Assembly: GCA_947627725.1 (NCBI GenBank)
Contig: CANQXE010000005.1
Coordinates: forward strand, 1-64,000
From: an uncultured Clostridia bacterium
Lineage (GTDB): Bacteria; Bacillota; Clostridia; Oscillospirales; Acutalibacteraceae
DNA: 64,000 nucleotides
Direction of reading: 5' to 3'
Numbering within the stretch: the stretch's first letter is position 1; each line of letters starts with the position of its first letter. The position numbers and the translations under genes were made by a program. Shown here in pieces: positions 41,538-51,749 of this stretch. Under the pieces are notes generated by a model, which was given only the letters and a program-made list of their open reading frames with translations, was not told where the DNA came from and searched no databases.

Positions 41538-43277
41538 GTGCCGTTAAATGAATCATTTTTACAGGAATTAAAATTCAAGACGGATATTGAGGATATTATT
41601 TCAGGATATGTGTCTCTCAAAAGGCGCGGCTCAACTTCAGTAGGCCTTTGCCCGTTTCATAATGAAAAAACGCCGTCATTTACTGTTTACAATGACACGC
41701 AGTCCTTTTACTGCTTCGGCTGCGGGGCTGGCGGCGATGCCGTAACCTTTATAAAAAAAATTGAAAATCTTGATTATATTGATGCCGTAAAGCTGCTTGC
41801 CCAGCGTGCGGGACTTCAAATGCCCGAGGACAACAGCTTTGACGAAAGCCTTTCCAAAAAAAGACGTAGAATTCTTGAAATTAATCGTGAAAGCGCGAAA
41901 TTTTATTACAGCTATCTTATAAGTCCTGCGGGTAAGGCGGGTCTTGATTATTACCTGAACCGCGGACTTACTGCGAATACTATTAAACGCTTCGGCTTAG
42001 GATATGCTCCTGACGAGTGGGACAGCCTTTTGAAGCACCTTAAATCCAAGGGCTATAAGGTTGGAGAAATGGTTGACGCGGGCGTTGTAAAGGTTGGAAG
42101 AAACAATAATTATTATGATACTTTTAAAAATCGTGTTATGACTCCGATTATTGACGTCAGAGGAAATGTTATCGCATTCGGCGGACGTGTGCTTGACAAC
42201 AGTAAGCCAAAATATATCAATACCTCGGACACGTTGGTGTATAAAAAAACCAATGAGCTTTTTGCCCTTAATCTCGCAAAGGATAACTGCAGTGACACTC
42301 TTATTCTGTGTGAAGGGTATATGGATGTAATCGCAATGCATCAGGCAGGCTTTACAAATGCGGTTGCCGGCTGCGGAACTGCTCTTACAAACGAGCAGGT
42401 AAGACTGATCAGCAGGTATACAAAGGAGGTCATACTTGCCTATGACGCGGACGAAGCGGGGCAGAAGGCGCTCAATAAGGCGATAGGTCTTTTTAAGCAG
42501 ACTGACGTTAAAGTCAGAATTCCGTCACTTGCAGGCGGAAAGGACCCCGATGAAATAATAAAAAAATACGGCAGGGATAAATTTAAGGGTATGCTCGACG
42601 GCGCCTCCAATGAAATAGAATTTGCCCTCCTTGATTTAAGAAATAAAAATAATCTTAATACTACGCAGGGAAAAATTGATTTTTTAAACGGAGCAATAAA
42701 GGTTTTGAGTGATGTAAGTCCTATTGAGCAGGATTTATATTTATCAAGGCTTTCAAATGAGCTTGGCGTTGATAAGTCGAGTATTAAAATACAGCTTGCT
42801 GATTATTCAAGAAAAAATAAACAGCGCCAAAGGCGCAATATGCAAAAGTCTGTTATAGATGAAAGCATACGCGAAAATAGGAAAATAAGTTATCAGAATA
42901 ACACCTCAATCAAGCAGATTAAGGCAGAGGAGAGAATTATCAGTCTGCTTCTCAGATATCCTGATTGCAGAAAGCTTTGCGGTGATTTTAATGTCGAAAA
43001 ATTTTCATCTTCGTTTATAAAACGGATTTTTAAGGAAATAATATCAAGGCTTGACGCACAGCTTGACGTTGACTTAATGAATTTCAGCGGTGTGCTTACT
43101 AATGAGGAATTAGGAAGACTTTCGGGAATTATAGCAAGAACAGGAGAAAGCAGGAATGCAAAAAAGGAGTTTTCTGACTGCCTTGCAATTGTAAACGAGG
43201 AGTATGATAATTTAAACAGCCCCTCGTCGTCGGATATGACTGATGATGAATTCAGAAAATTGTTTAATAAAGGATAA
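41538..43277 (+). CDS. dnaG: DNA primase
   Basis: A 579-residue primase, making RNA primers at the replication fork. The N-terminal CHC2 zinc finger is intact ([13 protein letters not shown], then [11 protein letters not shown]). The central Toprim domain has [18 protein letters not shown] and [13 protein letters not shown]. The C-terminal part from about residue 440 would bind DnaB. Start GTG 41538 follows GAAAGGAGTGAG. It lies between dgt and rpoD. Confidence 0.97.
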   Translation: MPLNESFLQELKFKTDIEDIISGYVSLKRRGSTSVGLCPFHNEKTPSFTVYNDTQSFYCFGCGAGGDAVTFIKKIENLDYIDAVKLLAQRAGLQMPEDNSFDESLSKKRRRILEINRESAKFYYSYLISPAGKAGLDYYLNRGLTANTIKRFGLGYAPDEWDSLLKHLKSKGYKVGEMVDAGVVKVGRNNNYYDTFKNRVMTPIIDVRGNVIAFGGRVLDNSKPKYINTSDTLVYKKTNELFALNLAKDNCSDTLILCEGYMDVIAMHQAGFTNAVAGCGTALTNEQVRLISRYTKEVILAYDADEAGQKALNKAIGLFKQTDVKVRIPSLAGGKDPDEIIKKYGRDKFKGMLDGASNEIEFALLDLRNKNNLNTTQGKIDFLNGAIKVLSDVSPIEQDLYLSRLSNELGVDKSSIKIQLADYSRKNKQRQRRNMQKSVIDESIRENRKISYQNNTSIKQIKAEERIISLLLRYPDCRKLCGDFNVEKFSSSFIKRIFKEIISRLDAQLDVDLMNFSGVLTNEELGRLSGIIARTGESRNAKKEFSDCLAIVNEEYDNLNSPSSSDMTDDEFRKLFNKG

Positions 43278-43299
43278 TACATACCAGAGGAGACTTTAT

Positions 43300-44430
43300 A
43301 TGAAGGAAATTAATCTTACACCAAATCAGCCTGTAAGCGAAGACAAAAAGCAGAATGCTTTTAAAAAGCTCGTTGAAAGAGGCAAGCAGGTAGGTCATCT
43401 TACAACACAGGAAATTGACAATCTCATTGTTGACCTTGACCTTGATGTTGATGAGCTTGAAAAGCTGAACGAACAGATTGACAGTGCAAATATAAGCATT
43501 ATTGACGATTTTTCCGCCGAGACGCTTGACAGCATCAGCCTTGAGGTCGATTTGCCTAAGGAGACGGACGCGGCGGATACTGTTGCTGTTAATGACAACG
43601 CTGCTATGGATGACCCCGTAAAGGTTTATCTTAAGGAAATCGGTCGTGTTCCGCTCCTTACTCCGGAGGAGGAAATAGAGCTTGCCATTCGCATTTCTGA
43701 CGACGACCAGAATGCGAAAAAGCGTCTTGCGGAGGCAAATCTCCGACTTGTTGTCAGCATTGCGAAAAGATATGTCGGCAGGGGTATGCAGTTTCTTGAT
43801 TTAATTCAGGAGGGCAATCTCGGTCTTATTAAAGCTGTTGATAAATTTGATTATACGAAGGGCTTTAAGTTTTCAACCTATGCTACATGGTGGATAAGAC
43901 AGGCTATCACACGCGCCATTGCCGACCAGGCAAGAACAATACGTATTCCCGTTCATATGGTTGAGACGATAAATAAGGTGAAAAAGGCAAACAGCCAGCT
44001 CCTTCATACAAACGGCAGAGAGCCTACTCCCGATGAAATTGCCGAATACCTTGAAATGCCGGTTGACAAGGTAAGAGAAATCCTAAGAGTAGCACAGGAA
44101 CCTGTTTCACTTGAAATTCCCATAGGCGAAGAGGAGGATTCTCATCTCGGAGACTTTATACCGGACGATGAAGCTCTCGCTCCCGCAGACGCCGCGTCAA
44201 TGAGCCTGCTTAAAGAACAACTGGCGGACGTTCTTAAAACGCTTACTCCCCGTGAGGAAAAGGTGCTTGCTCTTCGATTCGGTCTCGGTGACGGCAATCC
44301 TAAAACCCTTGAGGAGGTCGGCAGGGAATTTAACGTAACGCGTGAGCGTATCCGTCAGATTGAGGCGAAGGCGCTCAGAAAGCTCCGCCATCCGAGCAGA
44401 AGTAAAAAGTTGAGGGATTTCTTAGACTAA
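43300..44430 (+). CDS. rpoD: principal sigma factor (RpoD/SigA)
   Basis: A 376-residue housekeeping sigma factor. An N-terminal region 1.1 is recognisable ([19 protein letters not shown]). Region 1.2 has [20 protein letters not shown]; region 2 has [20 protein letters not shown] and [20 protein letters not shown] (-10 recognition); region 4.2 has [20 protein letters not shown] (-35 recognition). ATG 43300 has AGAGGAG. It overlaps the DUF896 gene by one base. Confidence 0.97.
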   Translation: MKEINLTPNQPVSEDKKQNAFKKLVERGKQVGHLTTQEIDNLIVDLDLDVDELEKLNEQIDSANISIIDDFSAETLDSISLEVDLPKETDAADTVAVNDNAAMDDPVKVYLKEIGRVPLLTPEEEIELAIRISDDDQNAKKRLAEANLRLVVSIAKRYVGRGMQFLDLIQEGNLGLIKAVDKFDYTKGFKFSTYATWWIRQAITRAIADQARTIRIPVHMVETINKVKKANSQLLHTNGREPTPDEIAEYLEMPVDKVREILRVAQEPVSLEIPIGEEEDSHLGDFIPDDEALAPADAASMSLLKEQLADVLKTLTPREEKVLALRFGLGDGNPKTLEEVGREFNVTRERIRQIEAKALRKLRHPSRSKKLRDFLD

Positions 44431-44654
44431 TGACAGAGGAAAAAATTAATCGTATAAATGAGCTTGCCCGTAAATCAAAGTCAATCGGGCTGACTGACGA
44501 GGAAAAAAAGGAACAGTCAAGACTTAGGAGAGAATATATTGATTCTTTTAAAGCAAGTCTTATAGGTCAGCTTGAAAACACCTATATTATTGATGAAAAG
44601 GGTAACAAGAAAAAGGTTAAAAGAAAAGCAAATGGCAAAGTTGATAATAATTGA
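44430..44654 (+). CDS. DUF896 (YnzC-like) protein
   Basis: A 74-residue DUF896 protein: EKINRINELARKSKSIGLTD, then EEKKEQSRLRREYIDSFKAS. The family is a small helical bundle seen across Firmicutes with no firm role. Its ATG shares a base with the rpoD stop (TAATG), so translation is coupled. The thymidylate kinase gene starts within its last codons. Confidence 0.9.
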   Translation: MTEEKINRINELARKSKSIGLTDEEKKEQSRLRREYIDSFKASLIGQLENTYIIDEKGNKKKVKRKANGKVDNN

Positions 44655-45294
44655 GGGGCTTGACGGCAGCGGTAAATCAACTCAGATTTCACTGCTTGAA
44701 GATTATTTTAAGTCGCGCAGTATCGGTTATAAAAAAATAAAGCTGCCTGATTATGACAGCCCTTCAAGCACTCTTGTAAAAATGTATCTTGGCGGCGGGT
44801 TCGGTAATAACCCGTCGGATGTAAACGCCTATGCGGCTGGAGCGTTTTATGCTGTTGACCGCTTTGCGTCATATAAGCGGAATTGGCAGAAAGATTATGA
44901 AAACGGTACATTGATTCTTGCGGACAGATACGCCACATCAAATTCAATTTATCAGATGGAGAAGATTGATAAAGAGAAGTGGGACGAATACCTTGAATGG
45001 TCTGCCGACTTTGAATATAACAAAATCGGTATTCCAAAACCGGACTTGGTTATTTTTCTGGATATGCCGGTTGAGATTTCACAAAGGCTGATGACCTCAC
45101 GCTATAACGGTGATGAGAAGAAGAAGGATGTTCACGAGGCGGATATTCAGTACCTGAACAAGTGCAGAGAATCAGCGCTCTACGCGGCAAAAAAGCAGGG
45201 CTGGAAAGTTATTCCGTGTTCAGACGGTGAAATTCCGCTTGATATTGATGTAATACATAATAAGATTGTTGAATATATAAAAGAGGAAATTTAA
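44632..45294 (+). CDS. tmk: thymidylate kinase
   Basis: A 220-residue P-loop kinase that converts dTMP to dTDP. Walker A is in IIEGLDGSGKSTQ; the nucleotide-binding DR motif is LADRYATSNS; VIFLDMPVEISQRLM precedes the lid. It is in the thymidylate kinase superfamily and closest to bacterial Tmk. ATG 44632 is chosen because similarity begins with MAKLIIIEGLDG; it overlaps the DUF896 gene by 23 bases. Confidence 0.85.
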   Translation: MAKLIIIEGLDGSGKSTQISLLEDYFKSRSIGYKKIKLPDYDSPSSTLVKMYLGGGFGNNPSDVNAYAAGAFYAVDRFASYKRNWQKDYENGTLILADRYATSNSIYQMEKIDKEKWDEYLEWSADFEYNKIGIPKPDLVIFLDMPVEISQRLMTSRYNGDEKKKDVHEADIQYLNKCRESALYAAKKQGWKVIPCSDGEIPLDIDVIHNKIVEYIKEEI

Positions 45295-45297
45295 TTA

Positions 45298-46185
45298 ATG
45301 CTTGATTTTAAAGAACCCGCAATTGATGACAAACAGTGGGTAGACGAATGTTTTAAACATTTAAAAAGTTTTAGCTGTGAATATACTTTCGGAAATGTTT
45401 TTGTATGGAGTACAACTTATTCCACAATGATTTGCAGATATAAAGATTTTTTTATATGCAGATGCGGTAAAAATAATGATTATATCTATTCCGTTCCGAT
45501 AGGCTCAGGCGATTTTAAGGACGCGGTCAGTCAGATAATTGAAGACGCCGAATCTGCCGGTATTTCTGCAAAAATTTACGGCGTAACGGAGTATTACCAA
45601 AAGCTCATTAACGAGTATTTTCCGGATATGTTTTTATTTGAATTTGATGAGGGATATAACGAATACATTTACTCCGTTGAAAAAATGGCTGAGCTTAAGG
45701 GTAAAAAATATCACTCAAAGCGTAATCATATAACCAATTTTAAAAAGGATAATCCTGACTGGTCCTTTGAGCTTATAAATAAAAGCAATATAAATGAATG
45801 TATTGATTTCCACGCGGAGTGGATTAAACACCACGCCGATGATTCAGACTATTCATACGAGTATGAGTCTGTACTGAAATCATTTGAAAATTATGACAGG
45901 CTCGGCTTTGTCGGAGGACTTATAAGAGCAAATGGCAAAGTAATAGCATATACAATGGGTGAGCGTCTTTCTGACAGTGTATTTGTAACTCATTTTGAAA
46001 AGGCGCCTCCGAACATTCACGGAGCGTATGCTATAATAAATCAGGAATTTACAAGAAACTGTCTGACAGGCTACGAATACGTCAACAGGGAAGAGGATTT
46101 GGGCTTGGATGGACTCAGAAAAGCCAAGCAGTCCTATAATCCTGAAATCTTTTTGGAAAAATGTGTAGCGGTTTATAATGGATAA
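45298..46185 (+). CDS. DUF2156 (GNAT-like) protein
   Basis: A 295-residue protein of the DUF2156 family, which has two GNAT-like folds as in the C-terminal part of lysyl-phosphatidylglycerol synthases. Conserved blocks are CEYTFGNVFVWST, KKYHSKRNHITNF, and GYEYVNREEDLGLDGLRKAK. It may transfer an aminoacyl or acyl group, but no substrate is known. It overlaps the following GNAT gene by eight bases. Confidence 0.85.
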   Translation: MLDFKEPAIDDKQWVDECFKHLKSFSCEYTFGNVFVWSTTYSTMICRYKDFFICRCGKNNDYIYSVPIGSGDFKDAVSQIIEDAESAGISAKIYGVTEYYQKLINEYFPDMFLFEFDEGYNEYIYSVEKMAELKGKKYHSKRNHITNFKKDNPDWSFELINKSNINECIDFHAEWIKHHADDSDYSYEYESVLKSFENYDRLGFVGGLIRANGKVIAYTMGERLSDSVFVTHFEKAPPNIHGAYAIINQEFTRNCLTGYEYVNREEDLGLDGLRKAKQSYNPEIFLEKCVAVYNG

Positions 46186-46648
46186 GATTATTGAAACTGT
46201 TGATTATGATGATAAAATTATAGCGCTTTGGCAGGAGGCATTTGGTGACAGCAGAGAGGATGTTATATTTTTCCTGCAAAATGCCAAGAATATATGCTGT
46301 CTTTGCTTATATGATAATACGCTGTGTTCAATGCTTTTTCTTGTCGATTGTAAGGTAAATGGCATTGATTTTAAATATATCTATGCCGCCTGTACCGCTG
46401 AATGTGCAAGAAAAAAAGGGTATATGTCAAAGCTTCTGATGTACTGTCAGGAAAAATATGATAATTTAATTCTAATACCTGCCGATAAAGATTTGGTGAA
46501 TTATTATTTGAAAAGAAAATTCAAGCATAAAATTGATATAAATGACATTTTATTTAATGAGCGCGATGAGATTCAGGAATATCTTTTTGAGGGATGCTCT
46601 CTTAAAAATCCGTTCGCGCTTGCGTATGTATATAAAAAAGGAGAATAG
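46178..46648 (+). CDS. GNAT family N-acetyltransferase
   Basis: A 156-residue protein resembling GNAT acetyltransferases: YIYAACTAECARKKGYMSKL is the acetyl-CoA-binding region (usually R/QxxGxG/A; here CARKKGYM), followed by LILIPADKDLVNYYLK. It is shorter than average. Substrate unknown. It follows the DUF2156 gene with overlap, and the two probably act together. Confidence 0.75.
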   Translation: MDKIIETVDYDDKIIALWQEAFGDSREDVIFFLQNAKNICCLCLYDNTLCSMLFLVDCKVNGIDFKYIYAACTAECARKKGYMSKLLMYCQEKYDNLILIPADKDLVNYYLKRKFKHKIDINDILFNERDEIQEYLFEGCSLKNPFALAYVYKKGE

Positions 46649-46650
46649 CA

Positions 46651-47190
46651 ATGGTATATTTATTTTTAGCAGACGGATTTGAAATCATTGAGGCGCTTAC
46701 GCCTGTTGATATGTTAAGGCGCGCAAAACTGGAGGTTAAGACAGTTGGTGTGACAGGAAAAAATGTCTGCTCCTCATGCGGTGTTGAGGTAACTGCGGAT
46801 ATTACTGTTGATGAATTTGAATACAATAATGTTGACGCAATTATTCTTCCGGGTGGAATGCCCGGAACTCTTAACCTTGAAAATAATGATATTGTTCAAT
46901 CTGTAATTGACAAGTCTGTTTCAAATAATACGCTGATTTGCGCAATATGCGCCGCGCCGTCAATTTTGGGGCATAAGGGACTGTTAAAAGATAAAAATGC
47001 AACCGCTTTTCCGGGCTTTGAAGATTCACTTGACGGAGCGGTTTTATCTGACAAATACGTTGTAAAGGACGGTAATTTTATTACGGCAAGGGGAGCGGGA
47101 GTTTCTGTTGACTTCGGTCTTGAAATCGTAAAAGCATTGACCGACGAAAAAACTGCCGCTAAAATAAGAAAAACAATACAATGCAGATAA
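46651..47190 (+). CDS. DJ-1/PfpI family protein
   Basis: A 179-residue DJ-1 family protein. The reactive Cys is in ICAICAAPSILG, the conserved Glu in FLADGFEIIEAL, and ITARGAGVSVDFGL is typical near the end. Such proteins act as glyoxalase III or as protein deglycase-like stress proteins. It overlaps the next gene by ten bases. Confidence 0.9.
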   Translation: MVYLFLADGFEIIEALTPVDMLRRAKLEVKTVGVTGKNVCSSCGVEVTADITVDEFEYNNVDAIILPGGMPGTLNLENNDIVQSVIDKSVSNNTLICAICAAPSILGHKGLLKDKNATAFPGFEDSLDGAVLSDKYVVKDGNFITARGAGVSVDFGLEIVKALTDEKTAAKIRKTIQCR

Positions 47191-47738
47191 AAGAAAAGCT
47201 CAGAACGGAGCTTAAAGTAAAAAGAAGAAATATAAGCAATAAGGCACATATTGATAAAATAATATGCAGAAATTTAATTAACTGTGATGTGTATAAAAAT
47301 GCGGAAACAGTTTTGTTTTATGCCGCTCTTGATGATGAAATTAATATTGACCCATGTATTGATAACGCTATATCACAAGGAAAGAAAACCGCACTACCTG
47401 TTTGTACAGACAAAAACGGTAATATGAAATTTTATTATATAAATACGCTTTCTGATTTAAAGTACGGTTATTTCGGTTTAAGAGAGCCTGATATAAAAAT
47501 CTGCCGTGAGGTAACGGATTTTTCAGACTCGATATGTATTGTCCCTGCTTTAGCTTATGACAGGCAAGGCTTCAGGCTTGGCTACGGAAAGGGATATTAT
47601 GACAGATTTTTGCAAAATTTTTCTTTTATTTCTCTCGGTCTGTGTTATAATGAATTGATTCAAGATAATCTGCCTATAGGGGAATTTGATGTTCCCGTTA
47701 ATTATATTATCACGCAGGACGGTGTATTTTCTGTCTAA
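47181..47738 (+). CDS. 5-formyltetrahydrofolate cyclo-ligase
   Basis: A 185-residue enzyme that converts 5-formyl-THF to 5,10-methenyl-THF using ATP. Signature sequences are LRTELKVKRRNIS at the start, VLFYAALDDEINI, and the ATP-binding RLGYGKGYYDRFL. Length is standard. ATG lies inside the DJ-1 gene. Confidence 0.92.
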   Translation: MQIKEKLRTELKVKRRNISNKAHIDKIICRNLINCDVYKNAETVLFYAALDDEINIDPCIDNAISQGKKTALPVCTDKNGNMKFYYINTLSDLKYGYFGLREPDIKICREVTDFSDSICIVPALAYDRQGFRLGYGKGYYDRFLQNFSFISLGLCYNELIQDNLPIGEFDVPVNYIITQDGVFSV

Positions 47739-47752
47739 GTAAGGAGGATATA

Positions 47753-48991
47753 ATGGATAACGAAGAGTTTAAGCTTGAGGAAACAGGTATTAATCCCGTT
47801 GATACCGCCGGCAGTAATAATGACGTTTATTTTTCAAATGTTGATACTTCGGTTAATAATACTGATAAAGCGGACACAGCAATAATAAAATCGCCTCCTA
47901 AGCGTAAAAAAGGTCATGGAGTCGCAGGCACCTATGTATTTTTTATTGTTGTAATCGTGCTTTCAATGGTTATTTCCGTTTATGCTGTTTTTTGTATGAA
48001 TGACGTTCTTGCTATTACAAAAACAAATTCAACGGTTACGGTAAGCTATACCGATGCTATTGATGATATTGACAGCGCTGTTGATATCCTTGCGGATAAC
48101 GGACTTATAAAGTGTAAAAATTTCTGCAAGCTTTTTGCGAAATACAGAGAGTATTATGTCGGCGGACCTTATGAGCCGGGCGTCTACTACCTGTCGGGTA
48201 AAATGGGACTTGAAGGAATGCTTCAGGCTATGAAAGGTAATTCCGCTACTGCCGAAACGGTTACTTTGACATTCCCTGAGGGCTATACCGTTCCTGAAAT
48301 TGTGGACAAGCTTGTTGCCAATGAGGTTTGCGATAAAGCGTCGCTCCTCTCTGTAATTGAATCCGTTGATTTTTCCTATTCGCTCGTTAGCTCTTTAGAG
48401 GCAGATGAATATGTCCCTTATCGTCTTGAGGGATATCTTTTCCCCGATACGTATGACTTCTTTATCGGAGAAAGCGCTTCGTCAGTTATTAAAAAGTTTC
48501 TTTCAAACGGTGATAAGCGTATTACTGAGAAATACAGAAAAAAGGCGGAATCGCTCGGCTATTCAATGCATGATATAATTACAATTGCTTCTATTATTCA
48601 AATGGAGGCAGGCAATGAGGACCAGATGAAATCTATTTCCGCTGTACTTCATAATCGTCTTTCGGACAAGACCAACTATCCGTCGATAGGCTGTGAGTCG
48701 ACAGGCGACTATATCAGAAATAAGGTTGCTCCGTCTCTTTCTTCAACGTCGGCGCATACATCGGATTATTACCTGAGTTATTACAGTACGGACAGCAGTT
48801 CAACTGTTGTCGGACTTCCTGAGGGACCGATTTGTAATCCCGGTCTTGTTGCTATCAACGCGGCACTTAATCCGGCAGACAGTGACGCATACTTCTTCTT
48901 CCACGATTCCAAGGGTAACCTTTATACAGCGAAAACCTATCAGGAATTTAAGGAGAAGATTGAGGCATACGCACCGTATCTTAACTATTAA
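47753..48991 (+). CDS. mltG: endolytic murein transglycosylase MltG
   Basis: A 412-residue membrane enzyme that cuts nascent glycan strands. A membrane span at about 62-83 follows an acidic cytosolic N-terminus. The YceG domain has LTFPEGYTVPEIV, LEGYLFPDTYDF, and the catalytic Glu in ASIIQMEAGNEDQM; the ending GLPEGPICNPGLVAINAAL is typical. AAGGAGGATATA precedes the ATG. It sits two genes before a transpeptidase. Confidence 0.95.
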   Translation: MDNEEFKLEETGINPVDTAGSNNDVYFSNVDTSVNNTDKADTAIIKSPPKRKKGHGVAGTYVFFIVVIVLSMVISVYAVFCMNDVLAITKTNSTVTVSYTDAIDDIDSAVDILADNGLIKCKNFCKLFAKYREYYVGGPYEPGVYYLSGKMGLEGMLQAMKGNSATAETVTLTFPEGYTVPEIVDKLVANEVCDKASLLSVIESVDFSYSLVSSLEADEYVPYRLEGYLFPDTYDFFIGESASSVIKKFLSNGDKRITEKYRKKAESLGYSMHDIITIASIIQMEAGNEDQMKSISAVLHNRLSDKTNYPSIGCESTGDYIRNKVAPSLSSTSAHTSDYYLSYYSTDSSSTVVGLPEGPICNPGLVAINAALNPADSDAYFFFHDSKGNLYTAKTYQEFKEKIEAYAPYLNY

Positions 48992-48993
48992 TT

Positions 48994-50226
48994 ATGAGCA
49001 TTAGAAAAATTGAACTTCTGTCTCCGGCAGGTGATTTTGAAAGGCTTAGCCTTGCGCTGAAATTCGGCGCGGACGCTGTATATCTCGGCGGCGAAATGTT
49101 TGGTATGCGTACTAATCCGTCAAATTTTAGTGCGGATGAACTAAAAAAAGCCGTATCCCTTGCGCATTCTCTCAGTAAAAAAATTTATTTGACCTGCAAT
49201 ACTCTTCCGAGAAATAATGAAATTGAATATCTGCCCGATTTCTTGAAATATGCGTCTGATATTGGAATTGACGCGTTCATAATTGCCGACATCGGTGTTA
49301 TGATGCTTGCTAAGAAATATGCGCCCGATGTTGAAATTCATATGTCAACGCAGGTTGGCATAGTGAATTATCAGACAGCAAATTCGCTTTATGAGCTCGG
49401 CGCAAAAAGAATTGTGACAGCCCGTGAGCTTTCGCTTGATGAGATTAAAGCTATCAGGGATAAAACACCTCAGGATTTGGAAATTGAGTCTTTTGTGCAC
49501 GGAGCAATGTGTATGAGCTTTTCGGGTCGCTGTATTCTTTCCGACTATATGGTTGGCAGGGATGCAAACAGGGGCGACTGCGCGCAGCCGTGCAGATGGA
49601 AATATCATCTTGTTGAGGAAACACGCCCGAATCAGTTTTTTCCGGTAAATCAGGATGATAGCGGAACATATATTTTTAACTCACGGGATCTGTGTATGAT
49701 AGAACATATTCCCGAGCTTGTTTCCGCAGGAATTGATTCCTTCAAAATCGAGGGCAGGGCAAAAAGCGAGTATTACACAGCAATTGTAACGTATGCTTAC
49801 AGAAACGCCATCGATGAGTATATGAAAAATCAGAGTGACAATTTTAAAGTTTCTCAATGGATTCTTGATGAAATGGAAAAAATGAGTCACCGTGAATATA
49901 CAACAGGTTTTTATTTCGGACCTATTAAAAACGGACAGGTGCTTGACACGGGCGGATATATAAGAAAATGGGACGTATGCGCTCTTTATAACGACTATAA
50001 GAACGGACGGCTTATCGTTGACCAGCGTAACCGTTTTTATCAGGGAGAAGTGCTTGAAGTTGTTGAGCCTGATAAAAAGCCTTACAAAATAACCGTTGAG
50101 GATTTGTTTAACGAGACGGAAAATGAAAAGGCAGACGTTGCGAACAAGGCAACAAATACTTATTCTTTTAAATGTGATATTCCCGTTTCACCTGATGCTA
50201 TACTTCGCAGACAGAGAACTGAATAA
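48994..50226 (+). CDS. U32 family peptidase-like protein
   Basis: A 410-residue U32 family protein. ELLSPAGDFERLSLALKFGA and ADAVYLGGEMFGMR give the TIM-barrel start; the four conserved Cys are in FVHGAMCMSFSGRCILSDY and RGDCAQPCRWKY; SFKIEGRAKSEYY is the family signature. Relatives (TrhP/RlhA-type) act in tRNA or rRNA hydroxylation rather than proteolysis, so a tRNA-modification role is likely. It starts two bases after mltG. Confidence 0.9.
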   Translation: MSIRKIELLSPAGDFERLSLALKFGADAVYLGGEMFGMRTNPSNFSADELKKAVSLAHSLSKKIYLTCNTLPRNNEIEYLPDFLKYASDIGIDAFIIADIGVMMLAKKYAPDVEIHMSTQVGIVNYQTANSLYELGAKRIVTARELSLDEIKAIRDKTPQDLEIESFVHGAMCMSFSGRCILSDYMVGRDANRGDCAQPCRWKYHLVEETRPNQFFPVNQDDSGTYIFNSRDLCMIEHIPELVSAGIDSFKIEGRAKSEYYTAIVTYAYRNAIDEYMKNQSDNFKVSQWILDEMEKMSHREYTTGFYFGPIKNGQVLDTGGYIRKWDVCALYNDYKNGRLIVDQRNRFYQGEVLEVVEPDKKPYKITVEDLFNETENEKADVANKATNTYSFKCDIPVSPDAILRRQRTE

Positions 50227-50229
50227 AAA

Positions 50230-50264
50230 TTAACCCCTTGTGAAAACTACACAGGGGGTTATAT
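50230..50264 (+). terminator. hairpin just upstream of the PBP gene
   Basis: AACCCCTTGTG pairs with TACACAGGGGGTT with one mismatch and is followed by ATATTTTT. It lies between the U32 gene and ATG 50269, and its right arm doubles as the G-rich ribosome binding site, so folding would also hinder translation. Confidence 0.6.
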
Positions 50265-50268
50265 TTTT

Positions 50269-51726
50269 ATGGGCAAAAGATTTATAACGCTTATATGCGT
50301 ATTTGCTGTAATATTTACGGGACTGGCAGGAAGATGCGCTTATATTGCGCTTGGAAACGCTTATCAGATTTCAGACAGCTATAACAGTTATACACTGAAT
50401 ATCGGCACGCTTTATACAAATATTTATGACCGTACAGGACTTAAAATTAATAATAACGCAAAAAGATATATAGCCGTAATTCGCCCAAATGAAAAGTGCC
50501 TGAACGAGCTTGAAAAGCTTTTTAACGAGGAGGAAAGCGCTGATATAACCGAGGAGCTTTCTCAGGGTTATCCTGTTTTAAGAGAAGTTGATAAAAAAGC
50601 AGATACACAGTATATTAAAATTTTAGAAAAAATAAGCGACGATAATGCAGTCGCAAAGCATTTGATTAAAAAAGAATACGGCGGTCTTGAGCAGTATGTA
50701 AGCGAAGAGCTCGGTACGCTTTCGGTAAATTATTCTGTTGACGCCGTAGGGAGACTTCTTACAGGGGACGACGGAACTATTGTGAATGATGATTATGACA
50801 GCAATGACGGAATAATTATTTCAATTGACAGTAAAATTCAAAAAATCGCTGAAGAGGCTTCAAAAAATCTTCCAAAGGGTGCGGTAGTAATAATGGACAG
50901 CGAATCGTCACAAATATTAGCGTCGGTAAGCAAAGGAGACGATTATGTAAACCGCGCAATTTCACCGTATGCAGTAGGTTCGGTATTTAAGCTGATTGTA
51001 TGTGCGTGCGCTATTGAAAATAACATAAATCCTATTTTTAACTGCACGAGCAAAATCAAAGTTTCAGACACAGAATTCCATTGTCAGAACAACAAATCTC
51101 ATGGTATTCAAAATATTAAGCAGGCGCTCGCAAATTCCTGTAACTGTTACTTCGTAAATCTTGCATTAAAGCTGGGAAGTGAAAAACTTGTCAAAACAGC
51201 GAATGATTTTGATTTTGGTAAAGCGTTTAAACTTTACGAAAATTGGTCTGTAAAGTCAGGTACCTTTCCAACTAAAAGTGAATTAAGTTCACCGGGACAG
51301 CTTGCATTAATCGGATTCGGACAAGGTATGCTTACAGACAGTCCCATGCATTTTGCTGCCGCCGTGTCCTGTATTGCTGACGGCGGCAATTATTCTTCTC
51401 CGACATTAGACATAAATGATGTTGAAGAAAACAAAATTATAACTGAAAAAACCGCAAGGACGCTGAGGGAATATATGCGTTATGTTGTTACGGACGGAAC
51501 AGGCGCTAACGCAGAATATGAAGGTAAGTCCGCCGGTAAAACGGCGACTGCTCAAAGCGGCATATACAATAATGGTACAGAAGTACTCAATACTTGGTTT
51601 GCAGGCTTTTATCCTTATAAAAACCCAAAGTATACTATTGTAATAATGAGGGAAGACGGAGAGAGCGGAGCCGGTGACTGCTGTCCCATATATCGTGCTA
51701 TTGTTGAAAAACTTGACAATATATAG
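50269..51726 (+). CDS. class B penicillin-binding protein with KTA in place of KTG
   Basis: A 485-residue transpeptidase that cross-links peptidoglycan. One N-terminal span (about 4-24) is followed by a short dimerisation-type region and the transpeptidase domain from about residue 190. Active-site motifs: SVFK (Ser238, Lys241), SCN (Ser290, Asn292) and KTA (Lys424 to Ala426), which is normally KTG. It is shorter than typical PBP2 or FtsI. It may be a specialised or sporulation-type enzyme. MltG lies upstream. Confidence 0.85.
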   Translation: MGKRFITLICVFAVIFTGLAGRCAYIALGNAYQISDSYNSYTLNIGTLYTNIYDRTGLKINNNAKRYIAVIRPNEKCLNELEKLFNEEESADITEELSQGYPVLREVDKKADTQYIKILEKISDDNAVAKHLIKKEYGGLEQYVSEELGTLSVNYSVDAVGRLLTGDDGTIVNDDYDSNDGIIISIDSKIQKIAEEASKNLPKGAVVIMDSESSQILASVSKGDDYVNRAISPYAVGSVFKLIVCACAIENNINPIFNCTSKIKVSDTEFHCQNNKSHGIQNIKQALANSCNCYFVNLALKLGSEKLVKTANDFDFGKAFKLYENWSVKSGTFPTKSELSSPGQLALIGFGQGMLTDSPMHFAAAVSCIADGGNYSSPTLDINDVEENKIITEKTARTLREYMRYVVTDGTGANAEYEGKSAGKTATAQSGIYNNGTEVLNTWFAGFYPYKNPKYTIVIMREDGESGAGDCCPIYRAIVEKLDNI

Positions 51727-51749
51727 TATAATTTTTTCGAGGTGATATT

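Noticed and set aside
50230-50264. Riboswitch upstream of the PBP gene
   Set aside because: Only one short hairpin is present and there is no room for a ligand-binding domain.
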